Shown here: in pieces, positions 25,826 through 63,650 of the stretch
How positions within the stretch are numbered: position 1 is the stretch's first letter
How the letters are laid out: the number at the start of each line of letters is the position of its first letter
Origin: Microcebus murinus
Taxonomy: Eukaryota > Chordata > Mammalia > Primates > Cheirogaleidae
DNA: 64,000 nt
Direction of reading: 5' to 3'
Assembly (NCBI RefSeq): GCF_040939455.1
Contig: NC_134107.1
Location: 11,037,537 to 11,101,536, forward strand
Notes under the pieces: model-generated
Database searches by the model: none
Told to the model about the DNA's origin: nothing
The model's input: the letters and a program-made list of their open reading frames with translations, nothing else
Position numbers and translations under genes: made by a program

Positions 25826-28435
25826 AACATGAGAGAGATATGCTCACCAACATCACACAGTATCCCAACAAGGAGGGTCAAGAGGCAATATAAATAAATA
25901 CCAGAGCTTTGTGTGTGCAATCACTCACCCAACAAATGTGGGGCAAATTGAGCAAGTGAGTTATCTGTAGGATCAGCCAAACCCAGCAGGGAGAGGTTCG
26001 GTTTTGAAGAAACCAAACTGACTTCTGCCTCTCCTCACCCTATGCTTCCAGAAGGGCCCACATCTCACCTCTCTTGCTTTTTCTTTTTCCTGTGACTCTG
26101 CCGGGGAAAAAAAACAAAACAAAACAAAAAATACACTGTAGAGGGGGAGCCGTGCCAAGGACTATATACTTTTACTTTTCACACAGCTCTCAAAAGACAG
26201 GCCCTAGGACTTGCTGAGAAACTACCCAGTGATGCCACCCATAACTAGCAAGCCCATCCTTAACCCTCACACCAAAGGGGTGGACAGGTGGGCTGCGATG
26301 CCAGGATCCAACTAGTGCCTGACTCCAGCTTCCCGGCTTTTCTGCATGGCACAGCTGTGGGCCCCATTCTTATTCTTGTGACGGAGGGGAAAATATTAAC
26401 TTTATTTATTTGCAGTCTCTCCACTCTCTGCCTTCTGAGGACGCGTTGCTGACTCTCTGAGGAAGAATTAACTAAGCAGGTGGGAGGGAAAGGCAGGGCT
26501 AATTTGCTGTGTGGGCCTGCGAGACCCTGGGGGGATTCTGAGCAGGCACGGTGGGGAACAAGGAGACCAGGGCAGAAGGAAACGGGGAGAGGGTGAGAGA
26601 AAGCAGGCAGCAAACTGCATCAAAGGGGAGGCTGTTTGTGATGCTTCTTTACACACAAGGAACAGAATCCAGAGATTTCACAGCGTGAGGGTTTCTGTTG
26701 CTTAACAGCAACTCTCAAAATAGGAGCACGCCTCAGGGGAAACTACTCATCAGCCAACTGAATACAGGGTTTTCCCACGTGTCCAGGCCACTGTGGTAAG
26801 GCTTTGTCAATATGTTAACTTTCAGTTTGCTCTGACCAGAAAAATCAGGTTTTTATGAAAATAAAGGAAGGTGAAATGTAACTTCCTTCTGAATGCCCCA
26901 CCTTTGAAACCCTTCAAGTCCAACAGAAGAAGAAAGAGAATAAATCCCTATTGAAATGCCCTGAAGAGCTTCTTCTGCATAAATGTCCAGCAAAACCATC
27001 TCCACTTTCCCTGAAAATAACATTCCAGAACCTTTAACCTGGGAACCATCCCCACATCTCTCAATCCAACGCCTGTTAAATGGCCAGTCTGAGGTGGTAA
27101 CTGCAGATACATTTGTTTTGATCTGCCCAGCAGTCTTTCATTTGGTGACTCTGTGGTTCTGGTGGAGCTGCCAATCAGTGTGTCACCCTTGCTAGACACC
27201 TAGAACCTCAGTCTGGCCAGGTTAAGTTGACCAACTATCCCAGCTTAGTGCTGACCGTGGAGGGGCAGGCAAAACCAATCAGAAGGCTTCTCTGGGAGAG
27301 AGAGATGCACGCATTTTTAATAGGCAGGCCAAAAACAAAGCCTCTTTCCTCTGAGGACATTAAAGTGGGATGACATAAGCCTGGAACCCTCTGTGCCTGT
27401 CCTTCCTGGGGTATGAAGGAAACCCAACCACAACAGCAGATAATTAATTAGGTCACTGCATATTGGGATACAAGCCTTGTTGACATTTGAGTGTCCACAG
27501 TGCCTGATGTTAGTTTTGCCCCCAGACATCCAGTTAACAAGAATCTTTTTCCCAGTTATGATTCCTTTTCTTCCCTTTTTTGATTAAGCTAATTAGAGTT
27601 GGACTTATCTTTTGCAAACTGATATACACAATAATCAAAGGCAAAAATGTCAAATGCCCAAAGGCAAGCCAGTCTGCCTGACATGTTCCCATCCAAACCA
27701 GACCACACTCCTGGCCCTGGTCTCTCCTTCTCCCCAGAGGATCCTGATGAGGGTGTCAGCACTGATGGTAGCACGCAGGTACTGCATCTTTGTTTTCACC
27801 TTACTCTTCACATACCACCTCAGAGTTAGCCCCTTCCCTGATAAACTGAGATGAGCTTAAGTGCAGCACCTAGCCTAGCACCTGCCTGATGAAAGATCAT
27901 GACCAGGGATGGACAGATAAAGGCTGCTGATCCCACCAGTGTGTTTCCAACTATAGAACAAATCTTTTCACTGTAGGGCTAAGTTTATGTCTAGCTATTA
28001 CACAATATTTGAGAAGTACAATGAGCAACTTGCCCACTGCCTCCAAGGTCACCAGTGAAAGGGAAAGCTTTCAGTAGAGGTTTACCTTCCCTGCCCCCGC
28101 CCCCAAAGAGGAACCATTTAACCAGCTGGGGCAACCAAATTAAAGTGTCACAAATAAAGAGGTCTTCACAAATCCATGTTACTACAAATAAAATTTGTGT
28201 TCACTTTTAAGCAACTCCAATAGCAGAGCCTTCTCCAGTACCATGATAGGAAGTTACTAGTTCACTATTGCTTTGTAGGACAGAGAAAGTTGACTAACTG
28301 GAACCACACTGCCACATTTTACCCCAGGTTATCTTAGAGGTCCTATTCACTTTGCCAAGTCCGATTCTATTTCACAGACTCTCACACATTAAAAGAATAG
28401 AGAAAGAAAAACACAGATAACGTGGTACTGTGATC

Positions 28436-28441
28436 TTTATT
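28436..28441 (-). terminator. ATL3: ATL3 poly(A) signal AATAAA
   Basis: The reverse strand reads GGAATAAAGATCACAG followed within about 20-45 bases by U-rich and GU-rich sequence (TCTGTGTTTTTC, then TGTGTGAGAG). This is the full layout of a strong mammalian cleavage and polyadenylation site. Confidence 0.6.
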
Positions 28442-28528
28442 CCATTAAATGACCTTACAACTAGGAGTGAAACAGAAACATGCTTTTAATACAATAATAG
28501 CATAATCTCATCCCATTGCACTTTTTAA

Positions 28529-28588
28529 AAACTGTATCAAATTTTAAAGCCATTGAAAGGCAAGAGTCTAGCAGAAAGTACTTCTAAC
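28529..28588 (+). repeat. 60-bp direct repeat, copy B (end of ATL3 3' UTR)
   Basis: Same orientation as copy A, 3.2 kb away. It lacks the 'aaag' that is doubled in copy A and lies about 90 bases upstream of the ATL3 poly(A) signal in transcript sense. Confidence 0.7.
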
Positions 28589-28966
28589 AAATCTTTTTAA
28601 GAACAACAAAAGAAATTTGAGGAAAATTTGTATATGTACAAGATTAATGTTAACTCCTTTTAAGGCTTATGTCCATGACAGCATTTATTCATCTAAATTA
28701 GCAAACTGGGAATCAATGCAATCTTCCCTTGATCATAAAAATACATTTAAAGTTTTTTCTGGCACATAAAATTCCTTCCCAAGGAAAATTTCTTCCAAAA
28801 CCTCTCTGCCCGTAGATTTAGAGAAGTCCCTGATACTGGATACTCAAGTCGCTATCAAAATTATAATCCTGTTCTTCCTTATTTTTATTTGTGGTTTAAA
28901 GTTTTCTGTATGCTAAAGACTTAGGGGTTCAAGTCATAACGCTGAATTTGGCTTCTAAAAGAAAAA

Positions 28967-29290
28967 GTCAGGCACAGTGGCTGGTGCATGTAACCCCAGC
29001 ACCAGGGAAGGCTGAAGTGGGAGAATCGTTTAAGGCCAGGAGTTCTAAGACCAGCCTGAACAAACGTAGTGAGACACCTGTCTCTACAAAAAAAAAAATT
29101 TTTTTTAATTTAATGAGCTGGGTGTGATAGTGCATGCCTATAGTCCCAGCTACTTAGGAGGCTGAGGTGGGGGGATGGGTTGGGCCCAGGAGTTTGAGGT
29201 TACAGTGAGCTACATGCCAATGCCACTGCACTCCAGCCTGGGTAACAGAGGAAGACTCTGTCTCTTAAAAAAAAAAAAAAGAAATAAAAA
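28967..29290 (+). mobile_element. Alu, old type, in the ATL3 3' UTR
   Basis: Strongly diverged ('caggcacagtggctggtgca') with an A14 tail. Antisense to ATL3. Confidence 0.88.
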
Positions 29291-30597
29291 CAGCTATCCA
29301 AATTGCTTTTTAAAATCTTAATTATGTCTGTTAATACATAGGATGCCTGTACATTCATTTTTCAAAGAAGGCACTATAACAATAAAATAAAATAGCTTTA
29401 AGGAGTTTAGACAATCTTCTGGATTAAAGGCAACCTTACTGCTCTGAAAACTGTAAACTTCCGGTGATTATATCTGGAAGGAGACCACCTATTCTGAACC
29501 TCAGGTAAAAGGTATCCACTTGCCTCCAGACTATAGCAAACTATACTTTCTTATTGGTACTTCTCATCTCATGGAGCAGTCTAACCACCTAAGATACTGT
29601 TTATGAAGTGATGATTCCAGGGCCACAGCCCAGACCAACTGAGGCAATCACTGGGCATAAAGCTGGAAATCTGAAATTCTTTAAACAAGCATCCCAGGTA
29701 ATGAATCTGAATTTTTTTGAACAGGGCTCCTAGGTAAGTCTTATGCACTCCAAGGTAGATGAGAGCCACCACTCCAAACAGAGCTATAGTATGACTTATC
29801 ATAACAAAGGAAAACTATTCAAGTACAAATGGTCTTTTCATCAGGCTTCTTAATGTCATTTTAGAAAATTAATCACACATAGTTTGTACTTTCATAACTG
29901 AAGTTTGTCTTCATCATGCCCATATACCTTGACTAACATTTTGTTAGATCCAAACCTTAGCCACAGCTCTATAAAGACTTCCACATAAGTTACATTGTTC
30001 AGAAAGAAAAAAACCTAGGAAAAAATTTTAAAAAACTATTTGTTTTACTACTTTTGCCTACTTAATTTTGCTATAACTCATACATACATACTCATCCAAA
30101 CTCACCCCATCCAAGGCACCATTTTTATAAGCTAAGTAGAACACATGATCCACCAAAGAAACAGGTGGTGGTATTTCTGTTCGTGTAGGTTTGCCCATAG
30201 CATTTTACTTCATGTTAGAGAAAAGAGTAAATAAAGCAGAAATAATATTCACAGGCAATTTTACCAAGTATAAAGTAGGTGTGAAAACGTAAACCTCCAT
30301 GGAACAGATTACTCAATATACTGAAAAAATAAGATATGACTCTAAAGCTGATGATGCATGACAGTTTGTCCTCATTTTATCTACAAACTAATCGTATAGA
30401 AAGATTTCGCAGTGAAAGAATTAAAACTTTTGATTCTATTATTTTTACTATAAGAAGCTAATTCGAAGTTATTTAAATTTATTAATAGCAACATTTGACT
30501 TCTGAAATGAATTATTTTGAAAATCTCTTTTCTATACATTAATGGAATTATGCTCCATATGTTGTTAGGAATGTGCAGATTTAAAATGCCAGGAGCA

Positions 30598-30934
30598 GGC
30601 CGGGCGCTGTGGCTCACGCCTGTAATCCCAGCTCTTGGGAGGCCGAGGCGGGCGGATTGCTCGAGGTCAGGAGTTCAAAACCAGCCTGAGCAAGAGCGAG
30701 ACCCCGTCTCTACTATAAATAGAAAGAAATTAATTGGCCAACTGCTATATATATAAAAAAATTAGCTGGGCATGGTGGCGCATGCCTGTAGTCCCAGCTA
30801 CCCGGGAGGCTGAGGCAGAAGGATCACTCGAGCCCAGGAGTTTGAGGTTGCTGTGAGCTAGGCTGACGCCACGGCACTCACTCTAGCCTGGGCAACAAAG
30901 CAAGACTCTGTCTCAAAAAAAAAAAAAAAAAAAA
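30598..30934 (+). mobile_element. Alu with perfect 15-bp target duplication, in the ATL3 3' UTR
   Basis: 'aaaatgccaggagca' lies at 30583-30597 and 30935-30949. Nearly identical to the 20915 copy, including 'gggcgctgtggctcacgcc'. Antisense to ATL3. Confidence 0.96.
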
Positions 30935-33170
30935 AAAATGCCAGGAGCAGCAGAGCAACAGACACTGCATAATTAACTACCACCTGAGCTCCTGACCCGC
31001 TCATCAGAAGCTGAGAGAAGACAACAGGTTAAGTCATTCTTTTCAATCTGGTTATAAGTCTCCCCAGGACTATTTATAGCCAGCAATGAGAATGCATCTT
31101 TTATTGAAAAAGCTGATATAAAATCATCAACTTATACAGTTAAAAAAAGAGATCAAAGAAAACTCACAAGAACCCTCACCAAGAAAACTTTAAAATCCTT
31201 TTCCAGAGACAGAACAAGTTAACTAATAAAGACCAAAAAAAGGGTTTCCTCTGGGTAATTAAACCAACATTATTCCCTTATAAGAATAAAACAGAAATGG
31301 TGAATTTAAATAGTAACCTAAGATTTCATTAAATCATACGTTATCACTTTTTTTAAAAAAAGACCTAATACTTTAGTATTAAAATGAGTTTTAGACACAT
31401 CATCCCTTCTCACCATTAAAAGTTTTCAAAAGTTCTCACTTTTGAAAATTACTCTGAAACTTATAAATTTACTTATAGAATATATTAAAAACTAAGTATC
31501 TCAAAATCTATAGGACCTGCTACTTAAAATCAAAGTATGAATCTTCAGAGAGAGATGAGAGACTACCTGAAAATGTACCAAAATTTCAGAAGCTTTCAAT
31601 TTAACAGTCAAAGCTTGACATCACTGGTAAGTACAAGTAAACAGTTTTTAGAACAAGGCGGAATTTTTCTAAAATATAACAGCAAGTGAGTAAAACAGCA
31701 ACAACTTCAAGGCAAGATGGTATATAAATATGAAAAATATATAAAATGCTAGGAATTTAGGACTTATAAAAATACTTGAGCGGTAAAGTATTAGTCAAAA
31801 AAATTCTTTGATAAAGAAATTACATGCTAGAAGAGACTTTCTTTTTTCTACTCCATTCATACTTCATATATATAATATTTATATTTTGCCTAAGCTCTCC
31901 TACCTCCCTCCCACAACAAAAATTAAATTATCTCAAAAATTAAGGCTCACACACCTGAATGTTTATATAAATACTTGCAGGCAAGTTTTAAGATGTTTTA
32001 AAATCCACAACAATTCACCATTATAAATCAAAGGGAAAAGCAACTAACAGATTAAACTTTTAATCACCTAATCAAGGTAAATAAAAAAAGAATTCTTAGA
32101 TACGTCTATATATTGTTTATATTTGAATAGGACTTTGGTTCTTACTATGCCAAAGCTATTTTAAAGCTACCAGACTAATCAAAAGTAAAGTTAAATAAAA
32201 GAAGATTCACTAAATAAAACTGATAATTTTAGTTTCATTATTAGACATTGGACAGTACATAGGAGTATGCAAATTAAAATTTGGATAAAGACCTTAAATC
32301 AGGTTATTTATTAATTATTGCTAAGCCACATGAAATAAGACATTAATTAAAGGTAGTAATATTTGGTAATATCTTTCCTCTAATTCTTAATAAAGTTCTG
32401 TTCTTATGCAGAACTCTCAAAAACAAAACCTCTCAAATGACAACTGTGTATAAGACTTGAGTATAACATACATACATATATAAATCTACAGTGAACCTGA
32501 CCAAGGCACAAGTTCAAGAGACTTATCAGAGGTCACATGATTAATTTAAACTCAGCTTTTTTTCTTATAGCATCTAGCTCAGTCCTTTTATTATTCAAGG
32601 AATATATGCCTCTTTCTCTAGAAAGAAGCTGTGAGAAAAAAATAAAGCATGTTACAACAAAACTGTCAGCCTATTGGGTAAAAAAAAAACCTTACGTTTC
32701 AGAATATGGTATACTTAAATATAATTTTCCCACATTATGTGGCAAACAGGATTCTATAACATTATAAATAAGATTTGTAAAGTGTGATGGCATCATTTTC
32801 ATTTATTCTTTAGTTTTAAAGTTTTTCTAAGTTTTGTAAACTTTAAAAAAAAGGAATCCTTCTCAAAAGTGTAAAGAACTGAGAAGTTTCACCCCAAAAT
32901 GGCATCTTTCATGAAGTTGCCCTCCATTCCCTCCCCACTGTGTCTGCAAAACCATGGATTCAATCTTAAAAGGCACTAAGTGGCACATAGAGAACTTAAA
33001 AGCTGCATTTCTATTTTTTTCCTTTAACTTTCTCCCCCATAAAGTGCACAAAGCAGAGAGTAATAAGAAAATAAACATAGGCTTGGATTTGTAACAGCAA
33101 GGAAAAGAAATACTTCCAACAGAAATGGAAGTGTATTTAAGAATCTGAAACCACAGGAGAGGTCAGTTCG

Positions 33171-33176
33171 TTTATT
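33171..33176 (-). terminator. ATL3: possible proximal ATL3 poly(A) signal
   Basis: AATAAA on the reverse strand, about 125 bases past the stop codon, followed by a modest GU-containing stretch (CTCCTGTGGTTTC). It could give a short 3' UTR form. Confidence 0.3.
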
Positions 33177-33300
33177 ATGGTGCCACGTTTCAGCTCTTCC
33201 TGGAATCTGCCACTCCTCTGGACATGGACTTGTGGCCGTGGTGAAAACCCAGAAATAGGTAGGGGCTGGTCGGGTTCTTGTTGGATCCTCATATTAAGAT

Positions 33301-58011
<24,711 letters not shown>

Positions 58012-58124
58012 CTGTGTTCATGTAGAGAAAATAATTAGTTTCAAATATTTTTCTAATGTATGTTTTTGAACACGAGAACAAAAATTTCTTAAACAGGACA
58101 CAAAATACCAATCATAAAAGAAAA

Positions 58125-58875
58125 TAAAATGATAAAATTCAACTTCATTAAAATTAAGAATTTTTATTTGGCAAAAGATGCCAATAAGAGAGTAAAAACA
58201 CCAGGCACAGGCTAGAAGAAAATAGTCACAAAACCTATTTCCAAAGGACTCACACCCAGAATCAACACAGAAATCTGTAAGGAAAAAATGAACATTCTAA
58301 TGTGTTTTTTTGTAGAAGAGGTCTTGGTATATTGCGCAGGTGAGTCTCAAACTCCTGGTCTCAAATGACTCTCCCACCTTGGCTTCCCAGAGTGCTAGGA
58401 TTACAAGCATGAGCCAGTACACTCAGCCTCCAATTTTTAAAATAATAATAATGGGTAAAAGACTGCACCTCACACACAAAAAAACCCAAATAGTCAATAA
58501 TCACATGAAAAGATGCTTCCATATCATTATTTATCAGAGGAATATAAATTAAAACCATAATAAGATACCACTACCTGCCCATTAGAATGGCTAAATTTTA
58601 CAAGACTAACAATATCAACTGTGGGAGAGGATGTGGATCAACTGGAATTCTCATACATTCTGATGGGAGCACATAATAGTATATAGCCACTTTGGGAAAC
58701 TGGTAATATCTACTAAAATTCAAAATATTTATGATCAGCAAGTCCCACTCCTACGTATGTACCTAAGAGAAATGAATGCACATGTCCACCAAAAGACACA
58801 TATGCAAGAATGTACACATTAGCTTTATTCAAAATAGTCCAAAAGCGGAAATAACACAAATGTCTATCAATAGTA
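58125..58875 (+). mobile_element. L1 ORF2 3' fragment, interrupted by an Alu
   Basis: 'tttggcaaaagatgccaata', 'gaatataaattaaaaccata', 'taccactacctgcccattag' and 'cccactcctacgtatgtacc' are in L1 order. An Alu piece splits it at about 58300-58432. Confidence 0.88.
58302..58432 (-). mobile_element. Alu monomer-like, reverse, inside the L1
   Basis: 'gtttttttgtagaagaggtc' to 'gagccagtacactcagcct'; flanked on both sides by L1 text. Confidence 0.82.
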
Positions 58876-59775
58876 GAAAGTGTGTCTCCACTGCTAAGCC
58901 TTCTACATATTTTATTTCAGAATCTTCAGAACAGTCCTATGACGTAAATAATACTGCCCCATTTTAAAAATAAGGAAATGAAGGCTAACAAAGGTTCGGC
59001 ATCTTGCCCCACAGGTCCTGGAGACAAGCTCAAAAAGATTATTAGGTGGCTGTGTTTCACAGACTGCTCACAGTTTTAAGAGCAATTTGTTCTATAGTTC
59101 AAGTTACCCATTAACTAGTACTTTCCCTAACTGAGTTCAAAGCACAGATTTTAATTCTTTGAAATTCAGAGCCACTTGGTAGCTGTGGATTTAAGGAAAG
59201 TTTACAAAAAACTACCAGTGGGGCTTAGGGAACGAGGCAAAGCACAATTTCCCTAGGTATGAGTTTGTGCCACTGGCATTAAAGAAGATGATTGTAGGTA
59301 GTTAAAGGACATTTTTTATTTTAAAAATTATGCATTTTAATGCATACTTTAAAACACCAAGCCTATGTTTTAATGGATTATTGCTTAGAAGGAGGCTAAG
59401 TTTAAGAAGTAAATTAAAGTAGATTTATGTACATATATTAAGCATAGCACTGATAGGCAGATATGGCCAAAATCACAAATACGATCCCCAAATAACATCT
59501 AAGAAGCACTGAAGGATGCGTGATCATAGCAGGCAAAGCAGATAAAACAGTTCGACTACCAGATTCTACCATCTCAGCTACAGGAACTAATGCTTACTTT
59601 TTATATTTATAGTATCAGATAGTGACAAAAGGGTTCTTCTCATTTTTTTAACTTTTTGTAGACTAATGGAAAACAAGTTTATAAATACAGGTTAAATGTC
59701 ATGCTATCATTGTAATAAATGTATACTAATACTTTTCTTTCCCACTGTTGCCTAGATAAAAAGAAAACATTTCTG

Positions 59776-60297
<522 letters not shown>

Positions 60298-60987
60298 TTT
60301 TTTAAATGAAACATTTCCATGAATAATCTCTTGAGCTCTTATTGCTCCAGCAGCAGTTAAATCCAAGACCCAAAGACCTCAGTCTTTCATACAAAAGAAC
60401 TAATGAGAAGAATTTATTCAGACTTTAGGGATAAGCCAGTGTTAAGTACTGTACAGCACTCAAAGAAGTAGAGAACAAAGTCCTGATTGTGGCAGAGATA
60501 GCTGGTTATTCCCCTAATATTCACTTCTCCCCCACTATGTAACAGATTTTTAGCTGGGCATATAAATGCCTCAAAACACTTTTACAACTCAACCTTACAG
60601 GTAGGATATGAACAGTTGACTAAGTTTTGGCCAATAAGAAGTGTCTGGAAATGACACAGGCAACTTCCAGGTCAGGAAGTTTTTCCCCCTGCCTGTGGCT
60701 GGATGAGAAGTAGAAGTGAGTTATCCAGGGTCAGGCACATGAGGGCAACACCCTAAGAATACTGGAATAACAAGAGAGCCAGAGCCTGGGACTTCATTAA
60801 GTAGAACTACCACACTGGTTCACTTACGTGAAAGAAAAATACATGTATATCTTGCTTAAATTTGGAGACTCTCTCAGATACAGCCAAACCTAGTAATCAA
60901 TAAAGTAGTCTCCCAGGACTGTATAATTAAGTTCATGATACCAGATATTTCAATTTCATCTATTTCACTATTAAAGTTAACTGAGCA

Positions 60988-61292
60988 GGCTGGGCACAGT
61001 GGCTCATGCCTATAATCCCAGCACTTTGGAAGGCCAAGGTGGGAGGACTGCTTGAATCCAGTTCAGGATGAGCCTGGGCAACAAAAAAAAGACCCCCTCT
61101 CTACAAAAAATTTTTTTAAAAACTTAGCTGGGTATGGTAGCACACGCCTGTAGTCCCAACCACCTCAGAGGCTAAGGCAGGAGGATTGCTTGAGCCCAAG
61201 AGTTTGAGGGTTCAGTGAACTATGATGATACCACAGCATTCTAGCCCAGGCGACAGTGTGCAATCCTGTCATAAATACATACATACATATGT
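60988..61292 (+). mobile_element. Alu, old type
   Basis: 'ggctgggcacagtggctcat' to a (CATA)n tail at about 61275-61290. Confidence 0.9.
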
Positions 61293-61396
61293 AAAGTTAG
61301 TTTACTGAGCAATGTGAATATAAGGACACACAGCATGCACAAAATAAACAAGTATAAAATGAATGAATGGAGGGGCTACAACCCAAAGTTGTAGGG

Positions 61397-61588
61397 CAGG
61401 CGTCCTCAAACTATGGCCCAAGGGCCAGATGTGAGTGTTTTTGCCCATTTGTTTTTTTACTTCAAAATAAGATATGTGCAGTGTGCATAGGAATTTGTTC
61501 ATAGTTTTTTTTTAACTATAGTCCGGCCCTCCAACAGTCTGAGGGACAGTGAACTGGCCCCCTGTTTAAAAAAGTTTGAGGACCCCTG
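61397..61588. mobile_element. hAT-type miniature element, 192 bp
   Basis: Terminal inverted repeats are 'caggcgtcctcaaact' and 'agtttgaggacccctg', one mismatch in 16. The 8-bp flanks 'ttgtaggg' and 'atgcaggg' agree at 6 of 8. A second, inner inverted repeat involves 'atggcccaagggccagat' and 'gaactggccccctg'. No coding capacity. Confidence 0.88.
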
Positions 61589-62166
61589 ATGCAGGGCAAT
61601 AAGCATGGAAGATAAGGTTACATGGGCTACAGGCAAGATGAAATAATCCAATTACAAAAATGTATACAAATGTGCACAATGAATTGCACTTCAAGAGATG
61701 TTGAAGACCACTGAGGATAGTTGGAAAAAAAAAAGATAACGTCTTTACTCATCTCTTCCTCTTTTTTCCTGTAGCATAGTACCCAAGAACACAGGAAGAG
61801 TGCCAGGCTATGTTTAGTTGGAAGAGCTGGGGTGATCGTACATTTCTCTTCATACCAGTGGTACAAGAACAGTTATCAACATCCCTTGTGTTCACTGACA
61901 GTGTTTCTTTGGTTTGGGCCTATGTAAGGGAAAAAGTATTTTGAAATATACACATCACCAATGATTCAACTTAAACAGACACAGTTGCCCACTTACCACA
62001 TTATCTCTTGCTGCCTAAAGACAATGGATAGTATTATCAATCTTCTAAGTAAAAACTTCATTTCCACTCATCCCTGCCCAGATGTCATCTGAAGGTACTT
62101 TGCTGATTTGTCCTCACATCTCAGACTTCCCAATCTTTTAGAATCTTTAATCAAAAACTTAAGGCA

Positions 62167-62497
62167 GGCTGGGCACAGCGGCTCACACCTGTAATCCTAG
62201 CACTCTGGGAGGCCGAGGCTGGTGGATTGCTTCAGGTCAGGAGTTTGAAACCAGCCTGAGCAAGAGCAAGACCCCGTCTCTACTATAAATAGAAAGAAAT
62301 TAATTGGCCAACTAATATATATAGAAAAAATTAGCCGGGCATAGTGGCTCATGCCTGTAGTCCCAGCTATTCAGGAGGCTGAGGCAGCAGAATCGCTTGA
62401 GCCCAGGAGTTTGAGGTTGCTGTGAGCTAGGCTGATGCCACGGCACTCACTCTAGCCTGGGCAACAGAGTGAGACTCTGCCTCAAAAAAAAAAAAAA
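62167..62497 (+). mobile_element. Alu, full length, lemur type
   Basis: 'ggctgggcacagcggctcac', linker 'aattggccaactaatatata', A13 tail. Confidence 0.94.
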
Positions 62498-62744
62498 TCT
62501 TAGCACTCTGGGAGGCTGAGGCGGGAGGATCAATGTCAGAGGTTCAAAACCAGGCTGAGCAAGAGAGAGACCCCATCTCTACTAAAAATAGAAAGAAATT
62601 AATTAGCCAGCTAAAAATATATAGAAAAAATTAGCTAGGCATGGTGGTATGTGCCTATAGCCCCAGCTACTCAGGAGGCTGAGGAAGAAGGATCACTTGA
62701 GCCCAGGAGTTTGAGGTTGCTGTGAGCTGCTGGGCTGACGCCAC
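62498..62744 (+). mobile_element. Alu, truncated both ends, joined to the previous tail
   Basis: Starts mid left arm ('tcttagcactctgggaggct') right after the A tail and stops at 'gggctgacgccacc' with no A tail. A recombination or deletion joint is likely. Confidence 0.85.
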
Positions 62745-63139
62745 CTTCCAACCCTTCTTGCCTGTTAGGTTGTTCTTCCAAGTCACCATCCCCAAGTGTT
62801 GCTTTGATGATATCCACTCACACCTTTGGGCTGAACTCTTCTACTTCATTACAGTACACAAACATATTAATATCATGAAAGCAACTACACAAAAGGCTAC
62901 CAAAAACATTCTATGGATTGTGACTCAAACCTAAAACTCTCCTTCATTTAAGTCAAAAGCCTTTCACCACCATTCTCCCCACTGCCTTATTTCCTTTAAT
63001 TCCTTATTGTCATCCTCCCAAGAAGATGTATTTTCATTGGTCTTTTTACCAGGAAAAGTCAGGATTCAGGTCCTGTCTGTCTTGATGCCAAAACTTCACA
63101 CAAACCATCTATTCAACCATTATTTCCCCTGAGCTAAAA

Positions 63140-63260
63140 TGCTTCTTCTCCCTTGCCTCCAGGCTAATACTTACTCTTTAATATTCACCTTTGATGAAGC
63201 CCTCCCTTTGTCCTGATGACCTGACCCCACCCTCTCAGAGCCTAGCATTTCACATGGTAT
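63140..63260 (+). mobile_element. L2-like fragment
   Basis: 'gatgaagccctccctttgtc' and 'ctgatgacctgaccccaccc' resemble L2. The matching end may be at 63650-63770 ('caatcaataaatatttgtga'), beyond an Alu. Confidence 0.5.
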
Positions 63261-63278
63261 AATAAAAAGAAAAAAACA

Positions 63279-63650
<372 letters not shown>

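Larger units (their letters stand above)
22831..28414. other. intergenic region between ATL3 and PLAAT3
   Basis: It holds the minisatellite, an L1 3' fragment, an MLT1-like piece, two old Alus and a MIR. From 25820 to 28400 I find no repeat I can name and no coding exon; open frames are short and match nothing known. One 60-bp word near 25331 recurs at 28529. Confidence 0.7.
28415..33300 (-). other. ATL3: probable ATL3 3' UTR
   Basis: From the stop codon to the poly(A) site below 28436 this would be about 4.9 kb, AT-rich, with two Alus (30598-30938 and 28967-29290) in reverse orientation to the transcript. No other exon-like sequence intervenes. The extent is inference from the poly(A) signal; a shorter form ending near 33171 is possible. 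Confidence 0.5.
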
